From positions 1-17,155 of the forward strand of contig JAAZNS010000341.1 of assembly GCA_012798185.1 (NCBI GenBank): a DNA stretch of 17,155 nt, in the 5' to 3' direction. The translations under genes and the position numbers were made by a program. This DNA is from Chloroflexota bacterium. GTDB lineage: Bacteria > Chloroflexota > Anaerolineae > Anaerolineales > UBA4823. Position 1 is the first letter of the stretch. Each line of letters starts with the position of its first letter. Of this stretch, positions 7,535 to 14,588 are shown one piece after another. The notes beneath the pieces are model-generated. The model saw only the letters and a program-made list of their open reading frames with translations. It searched no databases and was not told where the DNA came from.

Positions 7535-7954
7535 ATGGGAAATCAAATTGAACCTACCAGGGTAATGCGCAATTCGACGACATGCCAGGCACACCGCAAA
7601 GAAGTGTTTTGGCAGATCACGCTGCCCTTTGTTATCGGCACGATATTATTGCTAGCGCTTGCTATTGCAGCAAGCTGGGGCGCTATTGGGGAAGTAAGAG
7701 CCTGGGGGGATGTGGGTATTATTTGGCTGATATTATTGATGTTTATACCTGGGTTATTATTATTAATCGTTCTGGCAGCGCTTGTGTACGGTTTAACGGT
7801 AATTTTGCGCCGTTTACCCGAATTTGCGCTGCAAGCACAAAATATGCTTCAGATGATTTCATGGCGCGTAAAGCAAGGTGCAGATAAGAGTGTGGAACCG
7901 ATATTGCGCATCGAGAGCGCCCGGGCGAGTTTAAAATCAATTTTTCATAAATAA
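7535..7954 (+). CDS. Small two-helix membrane protein, function unknown
   Basis: From the ATG at 7535 this is 139 residues: a polar N-terminus (MGNQIEPTRVMRNSTTCQAHRKEVFW), two strongly hydrophobic helices (about 27-50 and 62-87) and a basic, amphipathic C-terminal tail (about 90-139). I recognise no family motif. Upstream in-frame starts exist at 7445 and 7514. I prefer 7535 because a promoter with correct spacing ends 6 nt before it and the extra N-terminal residues look non-coding in character. No Shine-Dalgarno sequence precedes any of these starts. It is followed after 31 nt by another small membrane protein, and the two probably form an operon. The C-terminal tail could be a coiled-coil or a membrane-surface interaction segment. 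Confidence 0.65.
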   Translation: MGNQIEPTRVMRNSTTCQAHRKEVFWQITLPFVIGTILLLALAIAASWGAIGEVRAWGDVGIIWLILLMFIPGLLLLIVLAALVYGLTVILRRLPEFALQAQNMLQMISWRVKQGADKSVEPILRIESARASLKSIFHK

Positions 7955-7985
7955 ATAACTGGTATTCGGATGGGAGATTATTGGG

Positions 7986-8201
7986 ATGGAAGAAATGAGT
8001 TTATCAACCGAATCATCGCAATGGCGGACCAAAACTCTGGCAGCCGGCGTTTTTATTGGCGCACTGGTGGGGTTGGGTGCGGCATATTTGCTTGTTCAAA
8101 AAGCAGACCGGGAACAGGGTAAACTTACCGTGGGCACGGGAGAGGGGATCAAATTAGGATTGATGGTTCTGGGTCTATTGCGGCAGATCTCACTGCTGTA
8201 A
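7986..8201 (+). CDS. Small single-pass membrane protein, YtxH-like in shape
   Basis: The 71-residue product has a polar N-terminus, one Gly/Ala-rich helix (about 15-38: TLAAGVFIGALVGLGAAYLLV), a charged segment (QKADREQGK) and a second short hydrophobic tail (about 54-71). The AGVFIGALVGLGAAYLL pattern resembles YtxH/gas-vesicle-type small membrane proteins, but no family can be assigned firmly. GGGAG lies about 9 nt before the ATG at 7986. An alternative ATG at 7995 would remove three residues. It lies 31 nt downstream of the two-helix protein and ends 11 nt before the convergent methyltransferase gene. Confidence 0.6.
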   Translation: MEEMSLSTESSQWRTKTLAAGVFIGALVGLGAAYLLVQKADREQGKLTVGTGEGIKLGLMVLGLLRQISLL

Positions 8202-8212
8202 AAAAAGACTGA

Positions 8213-9004
8213 CTACTGGTTTGAATTGAATGCATAGATGATTTCGTTCTGCCAGCGCTGCGCTATTTTTTTGCAAACGACTTGTTCAAATAGTTCCTTT
8301 AAATGTTTGACCAAAAGTTCCTGCCCGCCATCAATTTCCTTTCCAGAGTAACTTTTATACCAGCGATTAAAAGATAGCACGCCGCATTCGTTTAAGCAAG
8401 AAAATATTTTATGAAGATATTCTCGTTCGAAATTTTCTGATTCGTTTGGGAATCCCTGGTAAAAAATATCTTCAACGATCAAATCGAATTTTTCGTGTGA
8501 TTGCAGCTTAATTAAGGCTGAGTGAACATCTTCAACAATGAATTCCAGGTTGGAGATCTTATTGATACCCATATAAGTTTGAGCTACTTCAACGACAACG
8601 GGATCCAATTCGACTGCGGTAATATTTTTGGGGCGGAGTAATTGATGAGCAAGGTGAACCATAGTTCCACCTCCCAACCCCAAAATCAATACTCTAGGAT
8701 GGTCGGGTAAATCACACGGTGGTTTGAGAGCATGACCAAAATACTCACGCTGCAATTCTGTCCAATTACCGTGAGTAAATATTATTGATTGGGAAACCGG
8801 ATCCAGCCATTCTGTAAAGCATAAACGGCGTTCTCGTCCAAGATCCCATATAGAAATTGCCCCAGAGATTGATGAATTTGTGAGATATATTCGTTTCCAT
8901 TGATGAGTTAGCCTCCTCCCTAAAAATATTAATTTATTGATGCACAACGGCCATATATATTTACCGATTTTTGTTTTTAGGTTTTCGATTATTAAATTAT
9001 CCAT
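8213..9004 (-). CDS. Spermidine-synthase-fold class I methyltransferase-like protein
   Basis: This 263-residue protein has an N-terminal beta-rich part (about 45-90) and a Rossmann methyltransferase core with motif I LILGLGGGTMVHLAHQL (107-122), the acidic loop AVELDP (130-135, E132 for the ribose), VEDVHSAL (157-164) and FDLIVEDIFYQGF (173-185). This is the layout of spermidine synthase-like (PABS) proteins. The polyamine-synthase hallmark D-S-T-D-P is replaced by V-E-D-I-F, so the usual aminopropyl-transfer acids are not in place. A SAM-dependent methyltransferase or other alkyl transferase role is more likely than polyamine synthesis. It is the last gene of a three-gene minus-strand cassette, 128 nt after the GNAT-like gene. 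No Shine-Dalgarno sequence is evident. It is visibly AT-rich. Confidence 0.75.
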   Translation of the reverse strand: MDNLIIENLKTKIGKYIWPLCINKLIFLGRRLTHQWKRIYLTNSSISGAISIWDLGRERRLCFTEWLDPVSQSIIFTHGNWTELQREYFGHALKPPCDLPDHPRVLILGLGGGTMVHLAHQLLRPKNITAVELDPVVVEVAQTYMGINKISNLEFIVEDVHSALIKLQSHEKFDLIVEDIFYQGFPNESENFEREYLHKIFSCLNECGVLSFNRWYKSYSGKEIDGGQELLVKHLKELFEQVVCKKIAQRWQNEIIYAFNSNQ

Positions 9005-9132
9005 CAGGTTGTTGTGCGGGTTATTAAATTTTTTATTGTCGTGTGATTTCAGTCGTATGTTTCAAGGGCAATCACGACGATAGTCGTAACACCGATTTTT
9101 GTTATTGCTCAACTAATTGTTTTTACTTCTTG

Positions 9133-10347
9133 TTAAATTGGAATGATACGGTTGAAATTATACTCGTTTAGGGCAACAATTCCATTTAACCCGTTAAAAG
9201 CAGCTGTATTGAGCAGCGGAGAGAAATCGAAATTCTCTGCATCCTCAGTCGGATTAATAATATATAGCTGATAATTCTTTCCATCCACTTCTGTAATTAT
9301 CCCTCTTTCATTCAAGAATTGAAGCATTTTTAAGGGTAATTCCCGGCAGATAAAAGTCCACTGCGAATAGACTCCCCTATCTGGATATATTTTTGTTCCC
9401 CATTGTCGTTTGAAATTAAAGGGTCCATCTGAAATCAGAGCCCGAGTAGCACCGAGGTCGAACTGGCGAGCTTTTTGAAGCCGTGCCCAATCCAGCATAG
9501 ACCACCATAAAGCGACCAGTGAGCCTTTCTTTACCAGATCGAAATCTCCATTTTTTACCCCCATTTGCCAGGCTCGGCATGTATTCCCGATTATGTCGCA
9601 CAGCATACCGCAAACTTCATCTTGGCCCTGTTTTACTATCAAAAGTCCTCCACGCTGAAATACCTGGTATAGCGATTCGTAATTTTGAAGCACAATACCT
9701 TTTCCATAAAATCGTGATTTGATATATGGCAGGTACATGGTATGGAAAAACCGATCGAAATCATTTGGATCTATCGAAAAGAAATAGCTAAAGTCTTGTT
9801 TTTCGAGTTGGCGGATGCGGCGGCGCATTGTTTGATTCATATCCGCTAATATGTGATCGATTGGGCGTTCGATATTATTGATTTTCTGCTTAATCCAGAC
9901 TGGCATAGTAAAAAACAGATAACGGCTGAATTGGGGGAATTTTATACTCTTGTTAAGTTCACAAATAACGATATCTTTCTTCTGTATTGAGTTTTCAATC
10001 AACGTTTTAATCTGCCATAATGAGGCTCTTTTCATCTCAACTACCTTTGGCGGCAGGGGGAAGAAAATGGAACTAATCGCTTCAATTGAAGCGCCATTTC
10101 CTATATAAATGATATTCCATTCCTCGCCTAGCAATTGCTTAACCTGAACACGGAGATCAAGCACAATTACTCTGCCCAGGTTGGTAAACCAGGTTAAAAA
10201 ATCTACCAAAAGTCTTTTGTATCCCAATAAATTATTGGTGTATAGATAGGGTTCGATCAATGTTTCAATAGGGCGAATCCAAAATCTCACTATTCCTTTA
10301 TGTATCGTATGGATTAGATGACGTTTAATACGATTCGCCTTTTCCAT
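9133..10347 (-). CDS. GNAT-fold / FemAB-like acyl- or aminoacyl-transferase
   Basis: This 404-residue protein has a C-terminal GNAT-like (BioF2/FemAB-type) domain, about residues 165-335. It includes MRRRIRQLEKQDFSYFF (174-190), SLVALWWSMLDWARLQ (276-291) and the diagnostic ARQFDLGATRALISDGPF (293-310) ending in KRQWG. This region resembles the acyl-CoA or aminoacyl-donor fold of FemAB and cell-envelope acetyltransferases. The N-terminal half (1-160) has no motif I know and may be a degenerate second GNAT domain. I chose the ATG at 10347 because AAGGA lies 8 nt upstream; an in-frame ATG at 10383 would add 12 residues without a ribosome site. In exopolysaccharide and exosortase loci, FemAB-like proteins occur beside asparagine-synthetase-like proteins, as here. 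Substrate unknown. Confidence 0.7.
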   Translation of the reverse strand: MEKANRIKRHLIHTIHKGIVRFWIRPIETLIEPYLYTNNLLGYKRLLVDFLTWFTNLGRVIVLDLRVQVKQLLGEEWNIIYIGNGASIEAISSIFFPLPPKVVEMKRASLWQIKTLIENSIQKKDIVICELNKSIKFPQFSRYLFFTMPVWIKQKINNIERPIDHILADMNQTMRRRIRQLEKQDFSYFFSIDPNDFDRFFHTMYLPYIKSRFYGKGIVLQNYESLYQVFQRGGLLIVKQGQDEVCGMLCDIIGNTCRAWQMGVKNGDFDLVKKGSLVALWWSMLDWARLQKARQFDLGATRALISDGPFNFKRQWGTKIYPDRGVYSQWTFICRELPLKMLQFLNERGIITEVDGKNYQLYIINPTEDAENFDFSPLLNTAAFNGLNGIVALNEYNFNRIIPI

Positions 10348-10474
10348 AATTGAATTCCTTGCCACTGTTTTTGGGGTTTGCATCCCGCTTGATAAAGACC
10401 ATCTAAAAAATCAACACTTCACATTCAAATAGGTTAAATTCAGAAACCCACCCAAGCCGAATCGAGAATAAAGG

Positions 10475-12316
10475 TTAATGTAAAAAAGCATCCTGCATCA
10501 TTTCATAGGTCATAATGGGGGCAATTTTACCAATAGTCCATAATTCCAATCCGGATTGATGTCTTTCCCAAATGGACTGGATGAATTTTGGATTGAAGAT
10601 GCCATGCTCTTTGATATGAGGACCAAATAAGATACTTTCTCCCCATGCCCGTAATTCTTTTCGTAAATAATTTTCATAATCGGCGTAGAGCAAATTTTGA
10701 GAAAAGTGGGGGTTAATTTGTTTATTCAACCGGCGGATCGTTTTAACAAAAAAAGCGTGAGGTTTTCTGATATATGGATTTGATATTGGCAGTAATCCGT
10801 CATGATCGTACGGGATTAATCCCAGCCGGGGAATTTCTTGTTGTATGACAGCTCGGTAGAGTACCTGGTGGCCTCGAACTTGGGCTGGAATAGAAAACAA
10901 GAAATCGAACAGATCATAATCGAAAAACGGGACGCGTACATCGATATGCGAACGAGCGGTTGTGATCATATGGATTGTCATGCGGCGGCAATGGTTCATT
11001 ATGTAGAATAATTCAGAACGAATATCTTTTCGATAATTTTCATAAGGTGCCAATTCTTCAACAAATGATTGGAAAGCCAGCCCCTGCATTTCTTTGGCGA
11101 TAGAATCATGATACAGGTATTTTTCTTCAGCTTCTGTGATCGAGGGCCAGGTATATTTTCGGACAAACATATTGAAAAGATAACTAGATAAGGCGATCCA
11201 ATCCACCGCGTTTATCTGCATGAGATCGATATTATCCATATGCCCCATTACTGTCCCGCCATCCCAGCCGGTTAAAACTACGTCAATCAGGTTTCGGGCT
11301 ACGGGGAGAACGCTGATGCCATGTGAATGAATCCAGCTGTGAAAGCCTTCCGTTAATGCCAGATGCAGATCGATATAATTTAGAACCCAATCTCCCTTTT
11401 CCAAATCGAACCAGTGATGTTCACTGCCAACGGTTTTGGCGATCATTCGCGAATAACGGACATCAGGACAGTTTTTATTCCCCCAGTTGAACGAAATAAT
11501 TGGGCGCCGGGAAATTAACCCTAAAATTGTTCTTGAATCCATTCCGCCGCTGAGAAAAACGCCGGGACGCAGGCGGTCGTTGCTCAATTGGGTAACACTT
11601 TTTCTTAATAAACGTCCAGTTTCTTCAACGGCATCATTGAATTTTACTTCTGGTTGAAATTTTATATCATTGAAAGTCCAATAGGGATGAATTGTAAAAT
11701 GATGGCTTTGCAGATCATAGATGAGATAAGATGCATTGGGCAATAGCTGGATATTCTCGAAAAATGTGCGGTTGCCTAAAAGGTGCTGCAAGCGCATGTA
11801 TTGCGCCAATGCTACTTTATCCAGAGTTTTTGGCAGATCAGCTGAAGAGAAAACCCCTTTCATTTCCGGAGCAAATGAAAAGAAATTTCCCCAGGATGAG
11901 TAATAGGTCGGATACAGCCCATGACGGTCATTGGTTATGATTACTTTTTTTTGGGAACGATCGAGAATGGCGATTATAAAGATCCCCTTTAAATGTTTTG
12001 CGAAATCTGCCCCATATTTTTCATAACTAATTAAAGCCCATTCTTCATCAGAGTATCTCTTGAGGTTCTGATCTGGTTTTGAATATAATTCCCCACTCAA
12101 GAAAGCGACCATTGATTTATCTTTATTCCAAACGCCTTTCTGATTGGCATTGAAAATCCCAATTCCCAACCGCCCCAGTAACACACCCAGTTCGGCATCT
12201 TCGTAAGAATCATTTTCGTACCATGGAAGATGACTCATCGATCTGATCATCTTTTCGCTAATCAAATTTAAGTTGTGCGTATGATTATGGGAAATAAATC
12301 CAAAAACACCACTCAT
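10475..12316 (-). CDS. Asparagine-synthetase-like amide ligase with Ser in place of catalytic Cys2
   Basis: This 613-residue protein has the two-domain layout of glutamine-dependent asparagine synthetases. The N-terminal Ntn domain (about 1-200) begins MSGVFGF, where active AsnB has MCGI; Ser2 replaces the nucleophile. The oxyanion NGE motif reads SGE (74-76). The C-terminal domain keeps the pyrophosphate loop SGGMDSR (256-262), usually SGGLDSS, and VRVPFFD (460-466), but the GDGGDE motif reads GWDGGT (350-355). ATP-dependent adenylation and amide or lactam formation is therefore plausible, while glutaminase activity is doubtful. Relatives with a dead glutaminase domain include beta-lactam synthetase and lasso-peptide cyclases. 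The ATG at 12316 has AGAAGGA about 6 nt upstream; the longer frame from TTG 12334 runs over that ribosome site. It is first in a cassette with the GNAT-like and SpeE-fold genes. Confidence 0.8.
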   Translation of the reverse strand: MSGVFGFISHNHTHNLNLISEKMIRSMSHLPWYENDSYEDAELGVLLGRLGIGIFNANQKGVWNKDKSMVAFLSGELYSKPDQNLKRYSDEEWALISYEKYGADFAKHLKGIFIIAILDRSQKKVIITNDRHGLYPTYYSSWGNFFSFAPEMKGVFSSADLPKTLDKVALAQYMRLQHLLGNRTFFENIQLLPNASYLIYDLQSHHFTIHPYWTFNDIKFQPEVKFNDAVEETGRLLRKSVTQLSNDRLRPGVFLSGGMDSRTILGLISRRPIISFNWGNKNCPDVRYSRMIAKTVGSEHHWFDLEKGDWVLNYIDLHLALTEGFHSWIHSHGISVLPVARNLIDVVLTGWDGGTVMGHMDNIDLMQINAVDWIALSSYLFNMFVRKYTWPSITEAEEKYLYHDSIAKEMQGLAFQSFVEELAPYENYRKDIRSELFYIMNHCRRMTIHMITTARSHIDVRVPFFDYDLFDFLFSIPAQVRGHQVLYRAVIQQEIPRLGLIPYDHDGLLPISNPYIRKPHAFFVKTIRRLNKQINPHFSQNLLYADYENYLRKELRAWGESILFGPHIKEHGIFNPKFIQSIWERHQSGLELWTIGKIAPIMTYEMMQDAFLH

Positions 12317-12390
12317 GATAGTTCCTTCTAACAACGGTAAATGCCAACAGTAATGGAGTTATTATTCATGTCAAGTGGGTCAATAGTTTA

Positions 12391-12528
12391 TTATATCAAA
12401 CCCCTCTTGGTTCTGTGATTCCGCTTCCCAAATACGCGCACCACTTCACCGAAAGGGATGTAATCTGGTGCAGGTAAATTCTTTCGATCCTTAACGTAGA
12501 CCAAAAGGGAAAGCTTTCCTCTGCCCAT
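12391..12528 (-). CDS. Possible small ORF, 45 residues, function unknown
   Basis: The minus strand from the ATG at 12528 encodes 45 residues beginning MGRGKLSLLVYVKDRKNL, continuing through PAPDYIPFGEVVRVFGKR and ending with a basic tail. The alternating hydrophobic and charged residues look more like real protein than chance. There is no Shine-Dalgarno sequence, but a TATAT-rich stretch directly precedes the start. It fills most of the gap between the divergent asparagine-synthetase-like gene and deoC. It could be a small protein of the cassette, a remnant of a larger gene, or chance. It does not look like a lasso-peptide precursor. Low certainty. Confidence 0.3.
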   Translation of the reverse strand: MGRGKLSLLVYVKDRKNLPAPDYIPFGEVVRVFGKRNHRTKRGLI

Positions 12529-12543
12529 TATTAGATATATAAT
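12508..12543 (+). promoter_or_regulatory. deoC -10 box with nearby 12-bp palindrome
   Basis: TATAAT at 12538-12543 lies 22 nt before the deoC ATG, with TTGGAG (12552-12557) as ribosome site. A perfect palindrome GGAAAGCTTTCC (12508-12519) covers the -35 region, where no good -35 hexamer is present. This fits an operator or an activator-dependent promoter. Only the -10 box is convincing. Confidence 0.4.
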
Positions 12544-12565
12544 CAATGCAGTTGGAGTCTTTTTC

Positions 12566-13282
12566 ATGAAAGTTGCAAACTTTTCGAAATTATTCGATCA
12601 TTCGATAGTCCGCCCGCAAGCCACCCGCGCAGAAGTGATTGCGGCGGGGGAAACTGCGGCACGCTTGAAAACCGCCTCGCTAACTGTGCAACCCCATTAC
12701 ATCCAATTAGGATTGGAAGTGCTGCGCGGCAGCGGGGTGCTGCTTGGCACGGTGGTTGGGTTTCCGCATGGGAATGAAACACCGGTAATGAAGGAATTTC
12801 AAGCCAAAACGGTGATGGATATGGGTGCCCAGGAAATCGATATGGTGATGAATATCCCAGCACTTAAGAATGGCGAGCAGGATCTGTTTATTTAAGATAT
12901 TGAACGTGTGGTGCGGGCAGCGCAGGGTGCAAAAGTAAAGGTAATTCTGGAAAATATTTTTCTGACGCAAGAGGAAAAATGGCGCGCCTGTTTATGGGCT
13001 GCCCAGGCTGGCGCTGCTTTTGTTAAAACATCCACAGCTTATGCTGAAGGAGGCGCTACCCTTGATGATGTACGATTGATGTACAAAGCCGTAGCAGGGA
13101 AATGTTTAGTAAAAGCCGCCGGAGGCGTTCGTAAAATTGATGAGATTTTGGCATTTCTGCAGGCGGGTGCGCGGCGATTTGGATCCACACGCACCGATCA
13201 ATTTGTACAAGCCTATAAAGATTTGCCGGAAAACCAGCGCACTTTATTTTGCGAATTTTTAGAAGATCTTCGATTAGAGTAA
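12566..13282 (+). pseudogene. deoC: Deoxyribose-phosphate aldolase interrupted by an in-frame TAA
   Basis: The frame from the ATG at 12566 matches DeoC along its whole length (about 238 residues), but codon 110 (12893-12895) is TAA. After it the same frame continues (DIERVVRAAQGAKVKVILE...) to a stop at 13280-13282, so this is a single-codon change and not a frameshift. The catalytic residues are D92 (EIDMVMNI) before the stop and K154 (FVKTSTAY, Schiff base) and K183 (VKAAGGVR) after it. The first 109-residue piece therefore cannot be an active enzyme. An internal GTG at 12908 could start the second piece, without the aspartate. In the family, DeoC splits 2-deoxyribose-5-phosphate into glyceraldehyde-3-phosphate and acetaldehyde. 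TTGGAG gives a good ribosome site. Recent inactivation, readthrough or a sequencing error are all possible. Confidence 0.85.
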
Positions 13283-13367
13283 ATAAAAGTATTCTTCTCG
13301 TTATTTTATAAGGAAAAAAAGATTAACAACTTGTCTGGCGGGCATAAATATTGAAGATTGATCCCGA

Positions 13368-13406
13368 TCATGCCCTGGCATGAGGTGAATTGGGTAATGT
13401 TATAAT
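13368..13406 (+). promoter_or_regulatory. Extended -10 promoter with 16-bp palindrome upstream of lcp-rsmA
   Basis: TG-T-TATAAT (13398-13406) is an extended -10 element on the plus strand, with no recognisable -35. A perfect palindrome with arms TCATGCC (13368-13374) and GGCATGA (13377-13383) and a 2-nt centre takes the -35 position. Together they look like a regulated promoter for the LCP gene at 13458. A second weaker -10-like box (TAGTAT, 13444-13449) lies 8 nt before the ATG. Confidence 0.45.
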
Positions 13407-13457
13407 TTCCCCCTGCAATCTACCAGACGTCAAACCCTGCGATTAGTATCCATCACC

Positions 13458-14588
13458 ATGCATAAGAAACCAAAGCTCTTCATTAATTTTTTATTATTCC
13501 TTGCTGCTGCTCTAATTATTGGAGGGTTCATTTTTTATCCCCGCTTGCAGCAGCGAATGGACACGCCATTAGGTCCGGGATTGGAGCTGCCAACCCATAC
13601 ATCAACCACAGTCAAAACTAATACCCCAGAGGCGGCAACCGGCACGGTGCCCATTTTGCCGAGTGAAGCGTCTGTATTCACGGCAACGCCAACAGGCACC
13701 TCTACCCCGGCTCCATTATGCGGAGGACCGCCGCTTATGTTCATTTTGGGTATTGGTGCTGACAGCGGGCAGGATTACATGTATGGGCTTGCCGATGCCA
13801 TCCGCATTGCCCGCGTCGATTTCACCACTCCCAAGGTGACCGTGTTATCCATCCCGCGCGACCTTTGGGTGGAAATTCCTGATCTTGACCCTAAACGCAA
13901 TGTCGATCACGGCAAGTTGAACCAGGCATATTTCTTTGGCGGCGAGGGCATGGGTTATTATTCGGGACCCGGCGGGGGACCGGGTTTATTGGCAAGAACC
14001 CTGGATTTGAACTTTGGCGTGCGGGTGGATCACTATGGCGCGGTCAATATGCAGACGTTCGTTAAAATTGTGGATGCTGTGGGGGGGATTGATGTATATT
14101 TGGAGAAACCTGTCGATGGACGTTCCAGTGATCCTGCCACAATCGATCTTGGTTTTTTTAATGCCGGGCAGCATCACCTGACCGGTGAAGAAGCGCTGCG
14201 TTTATCCCGTGTGCGTAAAAAATATAACGACTTTGCCCGGCAAGATTTTCAAACTATCGTATTGTGCGCCTTGAAAGAAAAACTAACCGAGCCTTCGGTT
14301 ATTGTAAAAATTCCCAAGCTGATCTCAGCTTTTCAGGATTCTGTTCAAACTGATCTTACCCCTGCACAATTATTACAATTATCCTGCCTCATTCCTCAAT
14401 TAGATCGTGAGAATCTGATCATGACCGGATTGCCTCAAGAATTATTCGAGCCCAGCCGGGTTTATAACGAGCGGCAAAAGAATACCACCTTTGTAATGGA
14501 TGCCGATTATGAAGTGATTCGCCAATATATTGCACGTTTCATAGCTGGCGAATGGCCGGATCAGCCCGATGAACCCAGTTGTCCCTGA
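13458..14588 (+). CDS. LytR-CpsA-Psr (LCP) family protein
   Basis: This 376-residue protein has a short N-terminal membrane anchor (about 9-27), a Thr/Pro-rich linker (about 36-86) and an extracytoplasmic LCP domain (about 92-300). Family signatures include MFILGIGAD (94-102), ADAIRIARVDF (112-122), VLSIPRDLWV (129-138), YGAVNMQTFVKIVDAVGGIDVYL (193-215) and LRLSRVRKKYNDFARQDFQ (247-265), containing the arginines that bind the polyprenyl pyrophosphate. LCP proteins transfer glycan polymers from an undecaprenyl-phosphate carrier to the cell wall or other acceptors. No Shine-Dalgarno sequence precedes the ATG. Its last codons overlap the start of rsmA by 20 nt. The nearby dgkA and pgpH fit a general cell-envelope theme, but no glycan polymerase genes are in the window. 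Confidence 0.88.
   Translation: MHKKPKLFINFLLFLAAALIIGGFIFYPRLQQRMDTPLGPGLELPTHTSTTVKTNTPEAATGTVPILPSEASVFTATPTGTSTPAPLCGGPPLMFILGIGADSGQDYMYGLADAIRIARVDFTTPKVTVLSIPRDLWVEIPDLDPKRNVDHGKLNQAYFFGGEGMGYYSGPGGGPGLLARTLDLNFGVRVDHYGAVNMQTFVKIVDAVGGIDVYLEKPVDGRSSDPATIDLGFFNAGQHHLTGEEALRLSRVRKKYNDFARQDFQTIVLCALKEKLTEPSVIVKIPKLISAFQDSVQTDLTPAQLLQLSCLIPQLDRENLIMTGLPQELFEPSRVYNERQKNTTFVMDADYEVIRQYIARFIAGEWPDQPDEPSCP

Noticed and set aside
9060..9095. Short ACGAC/GTCGT inverted repeat upstream of the SpeE-fold gene
   Set aside because: 5-bp arms are within chance expectation, and no promoter elements are placed around it.
12317..12334. TTG start for the asparagine-synthetase-like protein
   Set aside because: The frame between 12334 and 12317 overlaps the AGAAGGA ribosome site of the ATG at 12316; starting there also puts the family N-terminus in the right place.
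10475..12528. Lasso-peptide cluster (asparagine-synthetase-like cyclase with small precursor)
   Set aside because: There is no transglutaminase-like B protein or RRE protein nearby, and the 45-residue ORF lacks the leader motif and core pattern of lasso precursors.
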